Positions 46,051 through 60,103 of a stretch of 64,000 nucleotides of DNA are shown piece after piece. The position numbers and the translations under genes are program-made. The stretch is from Helianthus annuus (Eukaryota; Streptophyta; Magnoliopsida; Asterales; Asteraceae): positions 22,830,383-22,894,382 of the forward strand of contig NC_035436.2 of NCBI RefSeq assembly GCF_002127325.2, written 5' to 3'. Positions within the stretch are counted from its first letter, which is position 1, and every line of letters begins with the position of its first letter. Under the pieces are notes generated by a model. The model had not been told where the DNA came from and did no database searches. It worked only from the letters and a program-made list of their open reading frames with translations.

Positions 46051-46235
46051 CAAACCAGGTATGTGTCGTTGATCCAATTTCTTATAATTGTGATAAATGT
46101 GTTAGTTTAGGTGATAAATTGTCGGACTTGCAAGGCAAATATGATGATTTGCAAAGCAAGTATGACGTGACATATATCTACAATCAAAAGTTGATCGTGG
46201 ATCTTTCGAAATACACACAGTGGGTGTGGTTCTGA

Positions 46236-46817
46236 AAGTCAAAAGATGAATAATTCCCTCTCAACACCCAAGAACAAAAACGTTGGATGCTCTTAATTAT
46301 AAATAAAGTAGCTAGAATAATAATAGCTCAAAAACAACATCAGATCTCCCATCAATTAACGTCTCTGGCGGGTTTTGCGGTGAAGAACCGACCAAACCAA
46401 AACTGAAACGATCCACCGAGGCTCTGATACCAAATGATGGGTCCGTAACGATCCGATTTCAGTCTCAGTTTGGTGAAAAATAGTGAGACAGGTGATTCGA
46501 GCCAAGAACAAACATAAATGAACAAGAAAGATGGAAACTTTAAGGATTGGAACATAGATGTTTTCATTAAATGTGATAACAAAATACAAGATAAACATCC
46601 AACCCCGGGTGAGCTCCCCCGGGGTGGTGGCTCACAAATACACCCCTCACAAGTGGTGTTTAGTAATCTATTTATAGCCCCCGAGCCTTGTCCTCCAAGC
46701 AAGCCGCCTCTTGCTTTGAAAACCTACTAAACACGCAAAAAAAAAAATACAAAACAATAATATCCCTAAACTAAAGATGTCGTAATTGATAAAATCATTC
46801 TCCATTTTGACCCAACA
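46236..46817 (-). mobile_element. Small LTR element fragment on minus strand (LTR 46435-46817)
   Basis: On the minus strand an LTR of 383 bp runs TGTTGGGTCAAAATGG to GGACCCATCA, followed after two bases by TGGTATCAGAGC (46432-46421), an initiator Met tRNA primer-binding site. About 200 bp of leader follows to 46236. No second LTR is found at the left end, so it is truncated. It interrupts the copia gag. The same fragment is at 55448-56027, so the insertion predates the tandem duplication. Confidence 0.75.
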
Positions 46818-47930
46818 GAGTTAGCCTGTGTAAAGTGTGAAAGTGAGGTGATCCGGCTTAAGCTAGATAGTTATTCAAACTTTAGGTATGTGCTGGATCA
46901 CATCATTGAAATACAAAAAGAGAAAAAGGATGTCACGTGCATTGGATATAAGAAGTGTCCACCACCTGTTAGACAAAATTATGACGCAATGCCTGACGAG
47001 GAGAATAGAACTCATTTTGAGCATTCTGTTCCTTTAGACATTGAGGAATTTGCGACCGGACTTGGATACAAAATGGAAGTATCATCAGATTCGGATGTGT
47101 CAGCAGATATAGATGCATCAATTGCTGAACAAAATTAGGATCCTCCAGCCATTGTTAAGGATGCCGATTCTTCAAATGATGAATCCGATGATACTGAGTT
47201 TGCACAGTCTGATGCGGTTATCAAAGAAGAGGACATACCTCTCGAGAATCACATTCTATGTGATCCTCCTGCAAAACCTGCTAAGACTGTTCAGGTTGAG
47301 TCCACTTCTGCACAAAAGTCTGAGAGTGTGAATTTTTGTACAATCATGTTGGCGATGATAAAATCTATTCTGACAAAGATTTTCCGATTAAAAATGTAAA
47401 TCAATCTTTAATCAGTAATGTTTTTGAAGATTCGACAAGTAGGTTTTTGAGAAAGTCGGGTTCACACGTTGTGCTAACACAGTGCCCTCCGATTCCAACG
47501 GCCGAAATTCGAAAACGATATGGCAATTAGAAATTACCAACAGTGAAAAAGCAGCATAATCATACCAAACCAAAAGGCAAATCAACGACTCAAGGTCGTA
47601 AGGAACTGAATCAAAAGAAGAACAAGAAGATGAACTTTGTGAAATCAAAGGGAACGGATAAATTGGAAACTTTTGCAAATAAAACTAACTTAGATCATAT
47701 TAATCAAGTTAAATTTTTTAAAAGAAATGAACAAAACAGTTCAAAACCAAGTAACTCGGGATCACAAAGTTCATCAACAAGACAGTCACATGATACTTCG
47801 GGGTTTGTTGGACGAAGATCATGTTTTGAGTGTTGTGAAATTGGACATATTCTTCGAAATTGTCCGTATCTTCATAAACTAAAAGCCAAAGTTGATGATC
47901 CTTGTGAACAAAATTACTGAAAGCGTTCTG
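46818..47930 (+). pseudogene. Copia gag C-terminal part with CCHC knuckle (copy 1)
   Basis: Resumes the gag after the small LTR: ELACVKCESEVIRLKLDSYS, a stretch of coiled-coil-like and acidic residues, a Lys-rich segment, then CFECCEIGHILRNC at about 47823, a proper CX2CX4HX4C knuckle. Three frames are needed (stops at about 47137 and 47528, a shift at about 47333). It ends at 47920. Confidence 0.78.
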
Positions 47931-47944
47931 TTTCTTCAAAACAA

Positions 47945-49400
47945 GAAACAGAAGGCTGACCACGGCTCGTGCCCAGCAGACACGAGGGCGTTGTTAGGTG
48001 TCTGTAGAAAGGGACAAAGCTATAGAAGCTTCTACGCCCACCACGGGGGCATGCCCAGCTCAGCACGGGGCGTGGTCAACACTAAGATTTGCAAAATCTT
48101 GCAAATTTTGATAGTACAGATAGGCTTCTGCACACGGGGCCGTACCCAGCGAACACGGGGCCATGTGGAGCCTAATGCAGAAAATTGCAATTAATGAAGA
48201 AAGAGAAAGGAAATGGCCACGGGGGTGTATCCAGCGGACACGGGGCCGTGGCTGGGCTACTGTTCCGGCAATAAATAGGGGTGCTTGGTTCACTTTAAAG
48301 GCATCCCTTGGCAAACCACCTCTCTCCCACTTTGCCACCACTCCACCACCACTACAACACCCTCATCCACCACCATCATCCATCATCCACCTTAGAGTGT
48401 GTGTAGTAGTCTCGGGATCCAAGATTGATCGTATGAGTTCTTGTGAATCAAAGGCCATGTTTGGCTAAGTCTCTTACACCACTTGGTGAAGACAAGCATT
48501 TAATGTATTACTTTTGATTTTTAATCTTTTCGCACTTTTTATTTGGTTTTGTATTAATGAATTTAATAACTAGTTTCTTATGTTGAATTTGAAACTTCCT
48601 TATCATTTGTCCGTGGTGTCTTGGCATTACTTTAATGTCTATATAAAGTAAAAGATTTTCACCATTCATATCTCTACGGTCTATATAGAGATATGTTGGC
48701 TACCTGGTCGGGAGTTAAGGGAATGGTTTGGTAAGGTTCTTGCCTTGTTCAGTGTATAGATCCTGCAAGTACCTGGGTCAAGCTTACTAGGACCCCCTTC
48801 AATACCCACTGGTATTGGATGACGGGGGTGCGAATGGCTTGATCCCCTCATAAGTAAACTACAATTAATACACTTAACTGGCTACTTGGGATTGTATCAT
48901 TGCTGACTCAAACCACTTAGCCGAGGGTAACGTCACCTTCAAAAGTGGGGTCTACCACTTTACGCATTAATAACTTAATTAATTATCTTCCAATATTCCA
49001 ACCCTTTGGGATTGTATCCTTGCTGATCACTGGGTTGAGGGTAACGTCAACTTCAAAAGAATGGCCAACTATTATAACTAAGATAATCTCTTAAAAAGTG
49101 CAAAAGTGCGGAAATCGTCAAAGGATACATTAAAGGCGAGTCGGATCCAAGTGATTCATCTTATCTATCTATTTTTATTTTATTTTTATTTTCAGCATTT
49201 TAGTTATTATTTTTCATACTTAAAACCTTTTCTAAAAAATTTGATTTAATTAGACATTGAGAATAAACCGGTACTAAAAGCTCTTATGTCCTTGGACGAC
49301 CTCGGTATCTTACCAACGCTATACTACGCTCACGATGGTTGCAAACAGATGATAAATGGTATACTCACCAGTAAGATGAACTCTCGTACATACCTTGATA
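47945..49400 (+). repeat. Tat-like gypsy LTR or leader, 5' end deleted (copy 1)
   Basis: Matches 58335-59760. The 5' part has four CACGGGG-CGTG near-palindromes with CCAGC spacers (47960-48250), then a TATA-like AATAAATAG at 48269, then a C-rich transcript-like start. Later come GGGATTGTATCCTTGCTGA repeats and CGGTATCTTACCAACGCTAT near the 3' end, typical of Tat/Athila leaders. The first about 160 bp present in copy 2 (from 58171) are missing. Assignment to Tat is by recognition only. Confidence 0.55.
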
Positions 49401-50130
49401 CGGGAATTTGTCGTGTGTGTATGAACATCAGTCGGTAAGTATAAATCATACCTTAACGTATCCCCTAACCGCGAGTACATCTGATAAGTTGAGCTTAAGT
49501 GGACAACAATATCGAAAGTCGTTATAGGGTGCTTATCTTAATACTAACTAATTGAACAACAAGAGTGTTTTGACGTAACCATACACTGATATGATTCTTT
49601 TACCCTTGAAACTCACAAAAAGAATGTCGGCAAATATTTATTTCTATTTTATTTTTGAAATATTCAAAAATACCAAAAATATTTTATTTCTATTTTATTT
49701 TTGAATGCCCGATGTTGGATCTCGAGTCTTTACCCCCTGAAACCTGATCGAAACCAAAACAATTGCATCTTCATAAACGGTCGAAGTTAACAAGTTTTGA
49801 AAGTTAAAATCTAAAATTGATCAAATTTTTAAACTTTCAAACTGTTGTTGGTCGGTAGTTGATTGAGAGTTGGTCACAGGTGTGTCATTTGTTTATGCTA
49901 ACTATATTCCAAGCAGTTGTTCTCATTACGCGTTTAAGTCTGTTGCGTGTGCAAATGCGGCATCCAAACCAACTAAAGGCAAAGAGAACATTTTCCATGA
50001 CAAGCTTCGGAATGAAGAAACGACATGAATGCAATCAAAGGATCAAGATAATCGAGTCGCAACCGTCCACTCATTTACACCACAAGGATCTAAAATTTGA
50101 AGATCAACGTCTCACGAGCAACGTTCAAGG
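49401..50130. other. Unassigned, partly copia 3' region
   Basis: 49375-49890 is present only here and is missing from the tandem copy. 49890-50125 is shared with 59762-60000 and ends in AAGGGGGAG at about 50127, a copia-type polypurine tract. No clear coding. Confidence 0.5.
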
Positions 50131-50137
50131 GGGAGTT

Positions 50138-50962
<825 letters not shown>

Positions 50963-51019
50963 GATAACCCTTAGGTTCCTAATCGGCCTCACAATCCTAA
51001 TCGGCCTCACAATCTCTGA

Positions 51020-51660
51020 AGGACTTCATATGAGATACAGTTCGAATCCAACACGTAGACACTGGAATGGTGTGAAACATATATTCCGATATATTTGTCG
51101 GACACAAGACTTAGGTCTTTTCTATAAAAAGGATCAAAAGTCCCAACTTGTTGGGTATGCTGATGTCGGATATCTATTAGATCCTCACAAAGCTAAATCT
51201 CAGATAGGTTATGTATTCACATACGGTGGCACCGCAATTTCTTGGAAGTCAACTAAGCAAACACTTACAGCAACATCATCAAATCATGTTGAATTGATAG
51301 CACTATATGATGCTGGTCGAGAATGTGTGTGGTTGAGATCAATGATTAATCACATACAAGAAGCATGTGAATTTAGAACAGATCAAGATGGAGCCGACGA
51401 TTATTTATGAAGATAATGCTGCTTGCATAGCTCAAATCAAAGAAGGTTACATCAAGGGTGATCGAACAAAGCACATTTCGGCAAAATTCTTCTCAACATA
51501 TGACTTGCAGAAAGAAGGGGAAATTGATGTTTGCTTGATCAAGTCAAGTGAAAATTTAGTTGACCTATTCACAAAATCTTTACCAAGAAGTAGTTTCGAG
51601 CAACTATCACACAAGATCGGTCTCCGTAGATTGAAAGATATTTGTTATGAATGCAGATAA
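51020..51660 (+). pseudogene. Copia RNase H fragment (copy 1)
   Basis: Frame 51030-51410 reads RYSSNPTRRHWNGVKHIFRY, GYADVGYL, SWKSTKQTLTATSSNHVE, then shifts to 51367-51660 with EDNAACIAQIKEGYI and HISAKFFSTYDLQ, ending LRRLKDICY. This is the standard copia RNase H C-terminal order. RT is missing here (present in copy 2), and one frameshift splits the domain. The join to the LTR start TTATGAATGCAGATAA at 51646 skips about 190 bp found in copy 2. Confidence 0.85.
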
Positions 51661-51688
51661 TATCTACGAAGATCATTAAATATATATT

Positions 51689-51690
<2 letters not shown>

Positions 51691-51733
<43 letters not shown>
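51691..51733. repeat. (TA)n microsatellite
   Basis: Join between copia LTR start and CACTA sequence. Confidence 0.95.
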
Positions 51734-51736
<3 letters not shown>

Positions 51737-51759
51737 CTATAGAAAATAATACTTAAAGG

Positions 51760-52605
51760 AAATACTTACGTAATTTTGTTCAGCAACCGGATCAACCCAA
51801 TTCCCTTGATTGTCCGTGTGGGTTTTAGCATACGTAGGTACCCAATCTATCTCCTGTTTAACATTAAACTTAGATTAGACATTAAATAAATAAAAGCTTA
51901 CACAGACGCACGCATACATAAAACATTACATTTTTATAGGCGGTGCTACCGTACGACGATGTCCCCCCACGGTATGGGAATTGTTGTTTCTCGCGTACTA
52001 GTGTGTTGGCCTTTCTTCTTTTAATATATTTTTCGTCCCGAAAACCTTCGATGGTTCTCAACCAGTTATCATAGGGCATATCCGCAGGATGGTATGCCCT
52101 TGCGCTCGCAATATCATTGTAACCTCCCTTGGTCTTAAATAATTTTTTAGCGTCGTACTTGCGGTCAGAGTACCGCTTCATAAGCACAGCCCTAATACCA
52201 CTCGTCAAGTTTTTGGCCTCTAAATCACGTTCCACTACATCAAAATTGAAATTTTCCTACAAATTAAATAAAAAAGTTAAAATATCATATATAAATTAGA
52301 TTTGCATGTGCTTAAATGTTTGATAAATATTCATGCATATAACTTATTTACTCGTAAGTGGTTCATGAGGGCATCCTTGTAATGTTGTTCAACGTTGTCT
52401 CATCCAATTTTATCAAACGGGATGGTCCGCCACATATACAGGCCGGCCTCCCGTGAAAACATATCTCTTGATTTACCAACCGGGGTATACGTGACCTGTC
52501 TGTCAAACGTAAGCGATACAGCCCCCCCCCCCCCCCCGCCTTTTACCAGACGCCTTAGTTTCTCGTTTTTGGCTTTCCCCTAACCTTCTTTACGAGACGC
52601 ACAAT
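51760..52605 (-). pseudogene. Ptta/En/Spm transposase exons (copy 2)
   Basis: Three exons correspond to 8396-9252: about 52605-52345, 52256-51930 and 51855-51770. The core exon is open (AKNLTSGIRAV, ARAYHPADMPYDNW, FPYRGGTSSYG). The third exon has Trp where the 7878 copy has a stop. The C tract in the first exon is 16 bases, a different frame from the 14- and 15-base copies. Downstream exons seen at 7878-8320 are missing because the fragment ends at the (TA)n. Confidence 0.75.
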
Positions 52606-52829
52606 TTTTTAAGCTTGTTATGTTCTTAATGATTGTTTTAAATTTTGGGTGGAACGTTATGTTTTAAATCATCATTTCAATTTCGACTAGGTGTTTTCTT
52701 AGCTCGTTATGTTTGAAATGATGAATTCAATATCAGGCATGATTTTTTAAATATGTAATGTTCTTCATGGTGGTTTAAATTTTGATGGGTATTTTCTTAG
52801 CTCCTTTTGTTTTAAATGTTCTTCATGGT

Positions 52830-53991
<1,162 letters not shown>

Positions 53992-53998
<7 letters not shown>

Positions 53999-55447
53999 CA
54001 AAGCCAGCTCAACATGGGAACCAGAATCCGTTCAGGAATCAATGCAATCAAGGCAACCAGCAAAATCAGAATCAAAACAGGAATAACGAGCGTACGTTGA
54101 TGCCTGTGAATAATCCAAATCAAGCAGGAGCATCAAATGCCAATCAGGCTCTTGTGGTACAAGTCGATGAAGGTTGTGACTGGTCGATTCAGTTGGGAAG
54201 TGATGTTCAGGATGGAACAACTTGTTTTTTTGCGGTTGTCAAGGATCTGAAACACACCAGTGGTGGAGAATCTTCCGCCAGTGGTGGAGAATCATCTGAA
54301 GATGAAGATAGTTCTGGTTACAGTTGAAGATGAAGAATCCTCAACTTCAGGCGATGATCATTTGGATGAAACGTCAAGTGTGTCAGTCGATGCAAATGTT
54401 GATGAATTGTTGGGAGAAGCTGCAGTAGGGAATGACAGAATATCAATTCTGTTGGATAAAGCTGCTTATTCTTCTTTGTCTATTCATTCAGCCGTTATGG
54501 CTAATGTGGGCGGTTCATCAAACATTAATCTGACACACGAAGATTATCAGCAGATTGATAATGAGGAAATGGATATGATGGACATCAAATGGGCTTTCGC
54601 TAGTGCTGTTAGGCGAGCTAAAGACTTCATGGAAAGGACTGGTAGAACCAGCTTGGAATGAAAGATAGCAAGTATGGATTCGATAAACAATCAGTCAAGT
54701 GCTTCAATTATGGTGAACGAGGTCACTTCAAGAGAGAATGTACAAAGCCAGCTCAACATGGGAACCAGAATCCGTTCAGGAATCAAGGCAATCAAGGCAA
54801 CCAGCAAAATCAGAATCAAAACAGGAATAACGAGTGTACGTTGATGCCTGTGAACTATCCAAATCAAGAAGGAGCATCAAATGCCAATCAGGCTCTTGTG
54901 GTACAAGTCAATGAAGGTTGTGACTGGTCGATTCAGTTGGGAAGTGATGTTCAGGATGGAACAACTTGTTTTGCTGAGGTTGTCAAGGATCTGAAACACA
55001 CCAGTGGTGGAGAATCTTCCGCCAGTGGTGGAGAATCATCTGAAGATGAAGACAGTTCTGGTTACAGTTGAAGATGAAGAATCCTCAACTTCAGGCGATG
55101 ATCATTTGGATGAAACGTCAAGTGTGTCAGTCGATGCAAATGTTGATGAATTGTTGGGAGAAGCTGCAACAGGGAATTGACAGAAGATCAATTCTGGTGG
55201 ATAAAGCTGCTTATTCTTCTTTGTCTATTTATTCAGCCTTTATGGCTAATGTGGGCGATTCATCAAACCAGGTATGTGTCGTTGATCCAATTTCTTATAA
55301 TTGTAATAAATGTGTTAGTTTAGGTGATAAATTGTCGGACTTGCAAGGCAAATATGATGATTTGCAAAGCAAGTATGACGTGACATATATCTACAATCAA
55401 AAGTTGATAGTGGATCTTTCGAAATACACACAGTGGGTGTGGTTCTG
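53992..55447 (+). pseudogene. Copia gag middle part (copy 2 of tandem duplication)
   Basis: Begins inside the zinc-knuckle region (CTKPAQHGNQNPF) and repeats the block DYQQID...CFNYGERGHFKREC...DEDSS at 54547. The knuckle has Tyr for the second Cys, as in copy 1. Stops at 54325, 55069 and 55446 split it into frames. Confidence 0.82.
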
Positions 55448-56027
55448 AAAGTCAAAAGATGAATAATTCCCTCTCAACACCCAAGAACAAAAACGTTGGA
55501 TGCTCTTAATTATAAATAAAGTCGCTAGAATAATAATAGCTCAAAAACAACATCAGATCTCCCATCAATTAATGTCTCTGGCGGGTTTTGCGGTGAAGAA
55601 CCGACCAAACCAAAACTGAAACGAGCCACCGAGGCTCTGATACCAAATGATGGGTCCGTAACGATTCGATTTCAGTCTTGGTTCGGTGAAAAAGAGTGAG
55701 ACAGGTGATTCGAGCCAAGAACAAACAGAAATGAACAAGAAAGATGGAAACTTTAAGGATTGGAACATAGATATTTTCATTGAATGTGATAACAAAATAC
55801 AAGATAAACATCCAACCCTGGGTGAGCTCCCCCGGGGTGGTGGCTCACAAATGCACCCCTCACAAGTGGTGTTTAGTAATCTATTTATAGCCCCCGAGCC
55901 TTGTCCTCCAAGCAAGCCGCCTCTTGCTTTGAAAACCTACTAAACACGCAAAAAAAATACAAAACAATAATATCCCTAAACTAAAGATGTCGTAATTGAT
56001 AAAATCATTCTCCATTTTGACCCAACA
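55448..56027 (-). mobile_element. Small LTR element fragment (copy 2; LTR 55648-56027)
   Basis: As at 46236-46817: LTR with TG...CA ends and primer-binding site GCTCTGATACCA (55634-55645) read on the minus strand. Truncated at the same place. Confidence 0.75.
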
Positions 56028-57130
56028 GAGTTAGCCTGTGTAAAGTGTGAAAGTGAGGTGATCCGGCTTAAGCTAGATAGTTATTCAAACTCTAGGTATG
56101 TGCTCGATCACATCATTGACATACAAAAAGAGAAAAAGGATGTCACGTGCATTGGATATAAGAAGTGTCCACCACCTGTTAGACAAAATTATTACGCAAT
56201 GCCTGATGAGGAGAATAGAACTTATTTTGAGCATTCTGTTCCTTTAGACATTGAGGAATTTGCGACCGGACTTGGATACAAAATGGAAGTATCATCAGAT
56301 TCGGATGTGTCAGCAGATATAGATGCGTCAATTGCTGAACAAAATTAGGATCTTCCAGCCATTGTTAAGGATGCCGATTCTTCAGATGATGAATCCGATG
56401 ATACTGAGTTTGCACAGTCTGATGCGGTTATCAAAGAAGAGGACATACCTCTCGAGAATCACATTCTATGTGATCCTCCTGCAAAACCTGCTAAGACTAT
56501 TCAGGTTGAGTCCACTTCTGCACAAAAGTCTGAGAGTGTGAATTTTTGTACAATCTTGTTGGCGATGATAAAATCTATTCTGACAAAGATTTTCCGATTA
56601 AAAATGTAAATCAATCTTTAATCAGTAATGTTTTTGAAGATTCGACAAGAAGGTTTTTGAGAAAGTCGGGTTCACACGTTGTGGTAACAAAGTGCCCTCC
56701 GATTCCAACGGCCGAAATTCGAAAACGATATGGCAATCAGAAATTACCAACAGTGAAAAAGAAGCATAATCATACCAAACCAAAAGGCAAATCAACGACT
56801 CAAAATCGTAAGGAACTGAATCAAAAGAAGAACAAGAAGATGAACTTTGTGAAATCAAAGGGAACGGATAAATTGGAAACTTTTGCAAATAAATCTAACA
56901 TAGATCATATTAATCAAGTTAAATTTTTTAAAAGAAATGAACAAAACAGTTCAAAACCAAGTACCTCGGGATCACAAAGTTCATCAACAAGACAGTCACA
57001 TGATACTTCGGGGTTTGTTGAACGAAGATCATGTTTTGAGTGTTGTGAAATTGGACATATTATTCGAAATTGTCCGTATCTTCATAAACTAAAAGCCAAA
57101 GTTGATGATCCTTGTGAACAAAATTACTGA
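56028..57130 (+). pseudogene. Copia gag C-terminal part with CCHC knuckle (copy 2)
   Basis: Better kept than copy 1: a single frame 56546-57130 covers the Lys-rich segment and CFECCEIGHIIRNC. The upstream part (56058-56348) is a separate frame ending in a TAG shared with copy 1. Confidence 0.8.
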
Positions 57131-57189
57131 AAGCGTTCTGTTCCCCGTCTTGTAAAAGAAAGGGAAAACAAACAGAAACGCCAACAAAT

Positions 57190-58140
57190 TAAAGTAAGTG
57201 AAAAGGCAATTAAAACCGATGAACTAATTTCCCGGACAATCAAATTAGAAACATCCGGATGGATAATGCGGGAGAGTTCACATCTCAAGCTTTTAATGAC
57301 TATTGTATGTAAATCGGGAACAATGTTGAACATTCAGTACCTCATGTTCACACACAAAACAGTTTAGTTGAATCTCTGATTAAACGATTACAAATAATCG
57401 CTAGACCACTCTTAATGAAATGTAAACTACTATATTCTGCATGGGGTCATGCTATTTTGCATGCCGCTGCACTGATTAGAATGAGACCAATTGTTGATCA
57501 CGAATACTCCCTATTGCAACTGGTCTCCAGACGAGAACCAAGTTTGTCCCACCTTAGAATTTTTTGTTGTGCGGTATATATACCAATACCGCCACCATAA
57601 CGTACTACAATGGTACCCCAAAGAAGACTGGGTATCTATATTGGTTTTAACTCCCCGTCCACAATTAAATATTTCCAACCAATGACGGGAGACATGTTTA
57701 CAGCACGGTACGTTGACTGTTATTTTGATGAAACAATGTTCACAGTCTTAGGGGGAGATAAGGACAAAGAAAGACTGGTAACACAAGAAATAACGTGGAA
57801 TGCATCATCGCTATCAAATCTCGACCCCCGAAGTGGTCAATGTGAATATGAAGTCCAAAAGATCATACATTTGCAAAGAATAGTGAATGAATTACCAGAT
57901 GCATTCAAAGACATGAATAGAGTGAAAAACTCGCATGTACCAGCATCAAATGCACCTGCTCGAATTGAAGTAATCCCAGAAGCGATTACTATACAACAAA
58001 AGCGTGGGAGACCAATCGGTTCCAAAGACAAAAACCCATGGAAACGAAAAGAGAAAAGTAACGCAGTCGGTGAAAACTCACAAAAGATTATAAGTGAAAC
58101 TGATGTGTGTAAAATGCAACATATAAATTACATCAAATGA
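57190..58140 (+). pseudogene. Copia integrase core C-terminal half
   Basis: Begins RMDNAGEFTSQAFNDYC, with the D and the usual GEF motif, then HTQNSLVESLIKRLQ with the E of the catalytic triad, AWGHAILHAAALIRMRP, HLRIFCCAVY, and RRLGIYIGF...FTARYVDCYFDE. Stops lie at 57311 and 57599; the frame 57610-58140 is open and ends in KRGRPIGSKDKNPWKRKEK, a likely basic tail. The first half of integrase is missing. The whole segment is deleted from copy 1. Confidence 0.85.
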
Positions 58141-58170
58141 GGTAAAAAACTAACCATTTTTTAGTACTAA

Positions 58171-59745
58171 TGTTGGAAAAAGTGTGCTTTTGTCTTCCTT
58201 TTGTATTTTCAGGACCAAACGAGCTTAAATGAACAAAAGGAACAAATATGCAGCAAAAACTAACATAAATACAAAGATAAGGAATAAACGTGGCATGCCC
58301 GACCCCTCGACAGCATCTCCCCAAGCAAAAACAAGAAACAGAAGGCTGACCACGGCTCGTGCCCAGCAGACACGAGGGCGTTGTCAGGTGTCTGCAGAAA
58401 GGGACAAAGCTATAGAAGCTTCTACGCCCACCACGGGGGCGTGACCAGCTCAGAACGGGGCGTGGTCAACACTAAGATTTGCAAAATCTTGCAAATTTTG
58501 ATAGTACAGATAGGCTTCTGCACACAGGGCCGTACCCAGTGAACATGGGGCCGTGTGGAGCCTAATGCAGAAAATTGCAATTAATGAAGAAAGAGAAAGG
58601 AAATGGCCACGGGGGTGTGTCCAGCGGACATGGGGCCGTGGCCGGGCTACTGTTCCGGCAATAAATAGCGGTGCTTGGTTCACTTCAAAGGCATCCCTTG
58701 GCAAACCACCTCTCTCCCACTTTGCCACCACTCCACCACCACTACAACACCCTCATCCACCACCATCATCCATCATCCACCTTAGAGTGTGTGTAGTAGT
58801 CTCGGGATCCAAGATTGATCGTATGAGTTCTTGTGAATCAAAGGCCATGTTTGGCTAAGTCTCTTACACCACTTGGTGAAGACAAGCATTTAATGTATTA
58901 CTTTTGATTTTTAATCTTTTCGCACTTTTTACTTGGTTTTGTATTAATGACTTTAATAACTAGTTTCTTATGTTGAAGTTGAAACTTCCATATCATTTGT
59001 CCGTGGTGTCTTGGCATTACTTTAATGTCTATATAAAGTAAAAGATTTTCACCATTCATATCTCTACGGTCTATATAGAGATATGTTGGCTACCTGGTCG
59101 GGAGTTAAGGGAATGGTTTGGTAAGGTTCTTGCCTTGTTCAGTGTATAGATCCTGCAAGTACTTGGGTCAAGCTTACTAGGACCCCCTTCAATACCCACT
59201 GGTATTGGATGACGGGGGTGCGAATGGCTTGATCCCCTCATAAGTAAACTACTATTAATACACTTAACCGGCTACTTGGGATTGTATCATTGCTGACTCA
59301 AACCACTTAGCCGAGGGTAACGTCACCTTCAAAAGTGGGGTCTACCACTTTACGCATTAATTACTTAATTAATTATCTTCCAATATTCCAACCCTTTGGG
59401 ATTGTATCCTTGCTGATCACTGGGTTGAGGGTAACGTCACCTTCAAAAGAATGGCCAACTATTATAACTAAGATAATCTCTTAAAAAGTGCAAAAGTGCG
59501 GAAATCGTCAAAGAATACATTAAAGGCGAGTCGGATCCAGGTGATTCATCTTATCTATCTATTTTTATTTTATTTTTATTTTCAGCATTTTAGTTTTTAT
59601 TTTTCATACTTAAAACCTTTTCTAAAAATTTTGATTTAATTAGACGTTGAGAATAAACCGGTACTAAAAGCTCTTGTGTCCTTGGACGACCTCGGTATCT
59701 TACCAACGCTATACTACGCTCACGATGGTTGCAAACATATGATAA
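58171..59745 (+). repeat. Tat-like gypsy LTR or leader (copy 2)
   Basis: Starts TGTTGGAAAAAGTGTGC, about 30 bp after the integrase stop. The CACGGGG-CGTG palindromes are at 58350-58640, the TATA-like AATAAATAG at 58659. It ends near CTACGCTCACGATGG. The start here shows that copy 1 lost its first 160 bp together with integrase. Retroelement type by recognition. Confidence 0.55.
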
Positions 59746-60103
59746 ATGGTATACTCACCATTTATTTATGCTAACTATATTCAAAGCAGTTGTTCTCATT
59801 ACGCGTTTAAGTCTGTTGCGTGTGCAAATGCGGCATCCAAACCAGCTAAAGGCAAAGAGAACATTTTCGATGACAAGCTTCGGAATGAAGAAACGACATG
59901 AATGCAATCAAAGGATCAAGATGATCGAGTCGCAACCGTCCACTCATTTACACCACAAGGATCTAAAATTTGAAGATCAACGTCTCACGAGCAACGTTCA
60001 AGGGGGAGTTTGTTGATACACTCCCTGTTTGTGACACGTGAACACTTTGAAGATCCTACAGCGTGAAGAACGAACCATCACCAGCAACATCCAAGGGGGA
60101 GTT
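59746..60103. other. Copia 3' region before the LTR
   Basis: Shared with 49880-50230. It has two AAGGGGGAG polypurine tracts (about 60000 and 60093). A 516-bp piece seen in copy 1 is missing at 59759. No coding domain recognised. Confidence 0.55.

Larger units (their letters stand above)
40344..46235 (+). pseudogene. Ty1/copia gag, interrupted and internally duplicated
   Basis: The N-terminus (40344-40751) has RPPKLMHMNEYLGWEERF, typical of copia UBN2-type gag. A one-base shift near 40749 changes frame. At 40841 a reversed solo LTR splits the gag; reading resumes at 43781 with LRHDLLKKEFDGF and ILKYNGTLATTN. From 44560 a 748-bp block with DYQQIDKEEMDMMDIKWAF, a zinc knuckle and an acidic DEDSS stretch is repeated tandemly at about 45309. 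The knuckle reads CFNYGERGHFKREC in the copies: its second Cys is Tyr. Stops and shifts are common. Non-functional. Confidence 0.85.

Noticed and set aside
48163..48468. 101-codon frame in the Tat-like LTR, repeated at 58553
   Set aside because: Conserved only as part of the duplicated LTR; overlaps palindromes and a TATA-like box, no domain recognised.
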